The notes under the pieces: generated by a model
What the model saw: the letters and a program-made list of their open reading frames with translations, nothing else
Told to the model about the DNA's origin: nothing
Database searches by the model: none
Position numbers and translations under genes: made by a program
In this document: positions 5,633-5,961 of the stretch, one piece after another
Layout of the letters: the number at the start of each line of letters is the position of its first letter
How positions within the stretch are numbered: the stretch's first letter is position 1
NCBI RefSeq assembly: GCF_045124755.1
Contig: NZ_JBGVMK010000125.1
Strand: one strand, 5' to 3'
DNA length: 5,961 nucleotides
Source: Succinimonas sp045124755
GTDB lineage: Bacteria; Pseudomonadota; Gammaproteobacteria; Enterobacterales; Succinivibrionaceae

Positions 5633-5673
5633 AAAATAACCAATTTGGCAGGGTGAAAAGGCTATTTTTGAGT

Positions 5674-5695
5674 TTTTTTGATAAAAATCAAAAAA
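5674..5695 (+). promoter_or_regulatory. AT-rich palindrome, UP-element candidate of the rRNA promoter
   Basis: TTTTTTGAT (5674-5682) and ATCAAAAAA (5687-5695) are perfect 9-bp complements around AAAA. The block ends 4 bp before the -35 box, the place where rRNA promoters carry an AT-rich UP element contacted by the RNA polymerase alpha subunits. The perfect symmetry is unusual and might also be a site for a nucleoid protein. It is not a terminator because the stem has only two G-C pairs. Confidence 0.55.
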
Positions 5696-5699
5696 TCTG

Positions 5700-5727
5700 T
5701 TGACAGAAAATCAGAAAACTATAAAAT
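5700..5727 (+). promoter_or_regulatory. rRNA operon promoter
   Basis: TTGACA (5700-5705), a 16-bp spacer and TAAAAT (5722-5727). The 16-bp spacer is typical of rrn promoters. The discriminator TCGCATC follows, and transcription should begin near 5734. Only one such promoter is visible before the leader, in the place of E. coli P2; a distal P1 would have to lie inside the preceding gene, and none is obvious. Confidence 0.85.
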
Positions 5728-5737
5728 TCGCATCACT

Positions 5738-5797
5738 TGCTCAGCACGAGCAGGAAGTTCTTTAACAAACAGCTTAGACAATCTGTGTGGGCACTCG
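5738..5797 (+). promoter_or_regulatory. rRNA antitermination leader: boxB, boxA, boxC-like
   Basis: boxB is a perfect hairpin, TGCTC (5738-5742), loop AGCAC, GAGCA (5748-5752). boxA is GTTCTTTAACAA (5757-5768), matching the E. coli TGCTCTTTAACA element bound by NusB-NusE. A boxC-like block at 5777-5797 begins GACAATCTGTGTG and ends GGGCACTCG, the same as the E. coli leader as I recall it. These elements let RNA polymerase resist Rho during rRNA synthesis and lie within the precursor removed by RNase III and later processing. Confidence 0.9.
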
Positions 5798-5900
5798 GCA
5801 GAAATTATCGGAAGGCTAAAAAAAGAAGTCTCGGTAATTGAACTGCGGAGTGAACAACGAAACAGTTAAATTCATTATTGAGCAAAAAAAGCAAACTTTT

Positions 5901-5961
5901 AAATTGAAGAGTTTGATCATGGCTCAGATTGAACGCTGGCGGCAGGCTTAATACATGCAAG
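5901..5961 (+). rRNA. rrs: 16S ribosomal RNA, 5' end, truncated by window
   Basis: The mature 16S 5' end AAATTGAAGAGTTTGATCAT starts at 5901 and is followed by GGCTCAGATTGAACGCTGG and the conserved CATGCAAG, the most conserved 5' part of bacterial 16S. The precursor continues leftward to about 5734. GGCTTAATACATGCAAG differs from E. coli GGCCTAACACATGCAAG at two positions. Only the first 61 nt are inside the window. Confidence 0.98.

Noticed and set aside
5633..5672. Terminator after the small membrane protein gene
   Set aside because: Only poor pairing (ATAACC with GGCTAT) before the T-rich stretch; not enough for an intrinsic terminator.
5678..5869. 63-codon open frame across the rRNA promoter and leader
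   Set aside because: It spans the -35, -10, boxB, boxA and boxC elements, so the sequence is explained by rRNA control.

Overview
The window looks like chromosomal DNA of a gammaproteobacterium. Its right edge is the 5' end of a 16S rRNA gene whose leader (boxB, boxA, boxC-like block and mature 5' end) is very close to the Escherichia coli rrn leader as I remember it. Moderate GC content, TTG starts and the 16S variant GGCTTAATACATGCAAG would fit an Aeromonadales/Succinivibrionaceae-like gut or rumen organism. That placement is inference, because only 61 bases of 16S are present.

Layout, left to right. Bases 1-291 hold no convincing gene, but they contain two compact hairpins, a 27-codon mini-ORF and a possible attenuator-like leader. 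Next comes a plus-strand gene for an exported protein with an N-terminal FlgT/LPP20-like domain and a C-terminal ankyrin-like region (292-1470). It converges on a minus-strand gene for a 480-residue single-pass membrane protein of unknown function (2974-1532). The 61-bp gap between them carries a repeated CCGGCAG/CTGCCGG motif that can form alternative hairpins. Further right, a minus-strand gene encodes a short protein that resembles a PIN-like nuclease fold (3680-3129) and ends in a strong intrinsic terminator. Then comes lgt, prolipoprotein diacylglyceryl transferase (minus, 4789-3941).

A 183-bp divergent promoter region separates lgt from a plus-strand gene for a small membrane protein with a poly-lysine patch and a long acidic tail (4973-5632). 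That gene is followed directly by the ribosomal RNA promoter, its antitermination leader and the start of 16S rRNA, which runs off the window.

Only lgt and the rRNA operon have firm functions. The genes do not form one operon: terminators, leaders of 180-260 bp and changes of strand split them into separate units. I see no insertion-sequence ORF, CRISPR array, tRNA or defence locus. The most interesting points are an Lgt that reads like the Bacteroidota type inside a gammaproteobacterial chromosome, the PIN-like protein with its acidic positions largely kept, and long inverted repeats flanking the lgt -10 box.
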